From positions 1-7,476 of the forward strand of contig JAAZAH010000071.1 in assembly GCA_012514415.1 (NCBI GenBank): DNA of 7,476 nt. Direction: 5' to 3'. This document shows positions 5,808 to 7,476 of this stretch, in pieces. The stretch comes from Sandaracinaceae bacterium (GTDB lineage Bacteria; Myxococcota_A; Polyangia; Polyangiales; Houyiibacteriaceae). The translations under genes were made by a program, and so were the position numbers. Numbering within the stretch: position 1 is the stretch's first letter; every line of letters begins with the position of its first letter. The notes under the pieces are model-generated. The model saw nothing but the letters and a program-made list of their open reading frames with translations. It was not told the origin of the DNA and searched no databases.

Positions 5808-6287
5808 ATGAACCGTTGGATCTTCATCGCCGTCCTTGGTCTCGCTGCTTGTAAGAGCGGGGGCGAGGATTCACAGGCTGCCCCTCCCGAAGGGAGCGCC
5901 GAGACCCAAGAAGCGGCGCGGCGCGAGGAGGCGGCGTCGAGTGCGCCCGAGGCTCCGAAGCGCAGCATGGAGGAGGCGATCGACATCATGACGAAGGCCA
6001 TCGAGGGCTCGAAGGAGGGCGAGGTCGGCGATACGCATTGCGAGCGCGCCTACGGTGGGATGTCGAAGCTGAACCAGCTTCTTGGAGAAGCGCTTGAGGC
6101 GAAGGAAGTCCCCGAGATTCCGCGCGAAGGCTTCCTCGAGATTTGCGGGGAACTCGAGGAAGGCGTCCAGCGCTGCATGGTGCCGAGCTATGCGATGGAA
6201 AATCGCGAGGAGTGCCGCTCGATGCGCGAGGGACTCACCCCCGAGGTGCAGGAACGGCTTCGCAGCTTGATGCGCTCTGCCCGATGA
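5808..6287 (+). CDS. Putative lipoprotein with four-cysteine domain, function unknown
   Basis: 159 residues. MNRWIFIAVLGLAAC is a lipoprotein signal peptide with lipobox LAAC; lipidation would fall on C15, followed by KSGGEDS. Residues 20-52 form a low-complexity Ala/Glu/Pro linker. Residues 53-159 look helical and contain four further cysteines: C78 (THCERAY), C113 (LEICGEL), C123 (VQRCMVPSYAM) and C136 (REECRSM). In the oxidising periplasm these could form two disulfides. I do not recognise a named family, though small lipoproteins of this style, with CERAY-like and RCM-like cysteine motifs, seem familiar from deltaproteobacteria. The start is set by the signal peptide, since in-frame upstream codons give a basic, non-hydrophobic extension. 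A strong AGGAGG at 5783-5788 is too far away, and GAGAG at 5797-5801 probably serves. It is divergent from rmuC, convergent with the SDR gene, and followed by a shared hairpin. GGCGCG-ga-CGCGCC (6293-6306) is a weaker dyad just after the stop. Confidence 0.85.
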   Translation: MNRWIFIAVLGLAACKSGGEDSQAAPPEGSAETQEAARREEAASSAPEAPKRSMEEAIDIMTKAIEGSKEGEVGDTHCERAYGGMSKLNQLLGEALEAKEVPEIPREGFLEICGELEEGVQRCMVPSYAMENREECRSMREGLTPEVQERLRSLMRSAR

Positions 6288-6336
6288 GCGCTGGCGCGGA
6301 CGCGCCCCAAGCCAAAATCAGTTTTCCCAATAAGAA

Positions 6337-6370
6337 AGCGCCCTGACGGTGATCGAGCCGTGAGGGCGCT
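6337..6370 (-). terminator. Strong hairpin terminator between convergent genes, probably bidirectional
   Basis: AGCGCCCT (6337-6344) pairs with AGGGCGCT (6363-6370), and ACGG (6346-6349) with CCGT (6358-6361). One G-G mismatch lies between the two helices and the loop is 8 bases. On the minus strand the stem is followed by TTCTTATT, so it fits termination of the SDR gene, which ends 53 bases earlier. On the plus strand TCTCCTAT follows, so it may also weakly end the lipoprotein transcript. Confidence 0.72.
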
Positions 6371-6422
6371 CTCCTATGGGGTGTGGGCGCGGAGGAGCCG
6401 TGGAGCCGCACCGCGTTGCTGC

Positions 6423-7181
6423 TCAGCGTGGCTGCATCCGAATGGCACCATCGAGGCGAATGACTTCGCCGTTGAGGTAGGCGTTTTCGGCGATATGGCG
6501 CACGAGCGCCCCGTACTCATGGGGCTGACCAAGGCGCGCGGGATGAGGAACCATCTTACCGAGCGCGTCCCGGACGTTGTCGGGGAGCGAGCCGAGGAGC
6601 GGCGTATCGAAGATCCCGGGGGCGATCGTCACGACGCGGATATGAAGTGAGGCGAGATCGCGAGCGGCCGGCAAGGTGAGCCCGACGAGTCCACCCTTCG
6701 ATGCGGAATATGCGACCTGTCCGATCTGACCGTCGAATGCGGCAACGGATGCGGTATTGACGATGACCCCGCGCTCGCCGTCGACGGATTCCGTCTCGGC
6801 CATCGCTGCGGCGGCGAGACGCATCACGTTGAAGCTTCCGATAAGGTTGACTTCGATCACTTTACGAAATGAATCGAGATCGTGCGGGACATTCTCACGG
6901 CCAACGGTTTTTTCGCCTACTCCGATTCCGGCGCAGTTCACCGCGATGCGGAGGGGGCCGAGGGCTTTGGCTGCATCGATGGCCGCTTGGACTGAGGCGG
7001 GATCGGTCACATCGCCCGGGCTCGCCGCGCCGCCAATCTCGTCCGCCACTTTCTTCGCGCGATCGGCATCACGATCGAGGATGACGACCTTCACGCCGGC
7101 TTCGGCGAGAGCGCGTGCAGTTGCCTCGCCGAGGCCCGAACCGCCACCGGTAATAAGGGCGGAAATACCTTCGAGTTTCAT
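6423..7181 (-). CDS. SDR-family 3-hydroxyacyl-CoA dehydrogenase (HSD17B10-like)
   Basis: 252 residues, one Rossmann-fold short-chain dehydrogenase. Visible features are the NAD-binding TGGGSGLG (11-18), D36 at the end of strand 2 (favours NAD over NADP), NCAG (82-85), N112, catalytic S145 in NTASVAAF, and Y158 and K162 in YSASK. The C-terminus GEVIRLDGAIRMQP and the NTASVAAF-to-YSASKGG stretch closely follow human 3-hydroxyacyl-CoA dehydrogenase type 2 (HSD17B10), including its Ser-Tyr spacing of 13. The expected reaction is NAD-dependent oxidation of 3-hydroxyacyl-CoA, often 3-hydroxy-2-methylbutyryl-CoA in isoleucine breakdown; the exact substrate is inferred. The start is ATG 7181, with AGGAGG 8 bases upstream; TTG 7187 lies only 2 bases from it. 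Likely soluble. It stands alone here, convergent with the lipoprotein and divergent from the host-attachment gene. It could serve the same beta-oxidation route as the acyl-CoA dehydrogenase. Confidence 0.93.
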   Translation of the reverse strand: MKLEGISALITGGGSGLGEATARALAEAGVKVVILDRDADRAKKVADEIGGAASPGDVTDPASVQAAIDAAKALGPLRIAVNCAGIGVGEKTVGRENVPHDLDSFRKVIEVNLIGSFNVMRLAAAAMAETESVDGERGVIVNTASVAAFDGQIGQVAYSASKGGLVGLTLPAARDLASLHIRVVTIAPGIFDTPLLGSLPDNVRDALGKMVPHPARLGQPHEYGALVRHIAENAYLNGEVIRLDGAIRMQPR

Positions 7182-7225
7182 AGTCAAGACCTCCTAGGGC
7201 TCATGAGATATTGAGCGGGGTGGAT

Positions 7226-7275
7226 GGCAAGTGATTACGCCCGTCCCGCTTGATTTTCAACAACGATCGCTTGCC
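7226..7275. repeat. Inverted repeat flanking the putative SDR promoter
   Basis: GGCAAGTGAT (7226-7235) and ATCGCTTGCC (7266-7275) are 10-base inverted arms with one mismatch and 30 bases between. The left arm overlaps the proposed -10 and the right arm sits just upstream of the -35. That placement would suit a regulator binding both arms, but short arms can occur by chance. Confidence 0.35.
7232..7260 (-). promoter_or_regulatory. Possible promoter of the SDR gene
   Basis: On the minus strand TTGAAA (7255-7260, 5 of 6 to the -35 consensus) lies 17 bases from TAATCA (7232-7237), a poor -10. The leader to ATG 7181 would be about 45 bases. The weak -10 makes this tentative. Confidence 0.3.
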
Positions 7276-7292
7276 CCCAGCGGATTCAGCCC

Positions 7293-7304
7293 CACACATG
7301 TGTG
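7293..7304. promoter_or_regulatory. Perfect 12-bp palindrome CACACATGTGTG upstream of host-attachment gene
   Basis: CACACATGTGTG is fully self-complementary and ends 3 bases before the AAGGAGG ribosome site of the next gene. It could be an operator placed downstream of the gene's promoter, or chance. The half-site TGTGA recalls CRP, but the spacing does not fit a CRP site. Confidence 0.35.
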
Positions 7305-7318
7305 AAGAAGGAGGCGAG

Positions 7319-7476
7319 ATGAGAACATGGGTCCTCGTGGCTGAGGCTTCGCGCGCGCGCATCTTTGAAATGGAGACACGAACCAGCCCCCTCGTCGAGG
7401 TCGGTGCCTTTGGGCATCCCGAGGGGCATGTCCCGATCGGCGAGCAGCTCACCGATGGTCCAGGGCGATTCGGTAC
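7319..7476 (+). CDS. Host-attachment family protein, N-terminal part
   Basis: 52 complete codons are visible before the window ends. The start MRTWVLVAEASRARIFEM, followed by SPLVEVGAFGHPEG, EQLTDGPGRFG and similar elements, matches the N-terminal pattern of the family annotated as protein required for attachment to host cells (Pfam Host_attach). Typical members begin with TTWVLVADxxRARIF, then have LHPEG and a D-x-PGR segment. The name comes from plant-associated bacteria. The fold is related to the eRF1/baeRF group and the real role in most bacteria is unknown. AAGGAGG (7308-7314) precedes ATG 7319 with a short 4-base spacer. It is divergent from the SDR gene. The C-terminal domain is not visible. 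Confidence 0.85.
   Translation, partial: MRTWVLVAEASRARIFEMETRTSPLVEVGAFGHPEGHVPIGEQLTDGPGRFG

Noticed and set aside
1..7476. CRISPR array, insertion sequence, tRNA, rRNA, toxin-antitoxin or phage-defence system
   Set aside because: I found no repeated spacer pattern, transposase motif, cloverleaf, rRNA block or small defence gene pair on either strand.

Overview
The window is GC-rich, roughly 60% by eye. It carries eight protein genes on both strands, two of them cut by the window edges. The content points to a Gram-negative bacterium: a lipoprotein with a lipobox, RmuC, TtcA, HemW and fatty-acid or branched-chain oxidation enzymes. The lipoprotein style and the mix of genes recall Myxococcota or Bradymonadota-type deltaproteobacteria, but that placement is an inference from general impression. 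I see no mobile element, CRISPR array, rRNA or tRNA.

Layout. Positions 1-1457 (+) hold the end of ttcA (tRNA 2-thiocytidine synthesis), whose stop codon overlaps the start of hemW (radical-SAM heme chaperone). Next comes an aspartyl/asparaginyl beta-hydroxylase-family gene (1467-2204, -), convergent with hemW with only 9 bases between them. It is divergent from a small two-span membrane protein with an acidic tail (2300-2674, +). A 234-base dyad-rich gap separates that gene from a long-chain-type acyl-CoA dehydrogenase (2909-4054, -). Upstream of the dehydrogenase, on the same strand, is rmuC (4205-5629, -). A divergent gap with a foldable 57-base stretch leads to a four-cysteine lipoprotein (5808-6287, +). 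A strong hairpin (6337-6370) separates it from a convergent SDR-family 3-hydroxyacyl-CoA dehydrogenase resembling human HSD17B10 (6423-7181, -). A divergent control region then precedes the start of a host-attachment-family protein (7319 to the edge, +).

How the genes work together. ttcA and hemW look translationally coupled. The acyl-CoA dehydrogenase and the SDR enzyme would catalyse the first and third steps of acyl-CoA beta-oxidation, but they are separate transcription units here. The best regulatory signal is an 18-bp dyad (4085-4102) that matches the operator consensus of the Bacillus-type TetR-family fatty-acid regulator FadR at 16 of 18 positions as I recall that consensus. It overlaps the -10 of a well-formed promoter for the acyl-CoA dehydrogenase, which suggests acyl-CoA-responsive repression.

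Most of the window is ordinary housekeeping and metabolic sequence. I see no clear new multi-gene system. The items worth a second look are regulatory dyads, two uncharacterised envelope proteins and one unusual motif in HemW.
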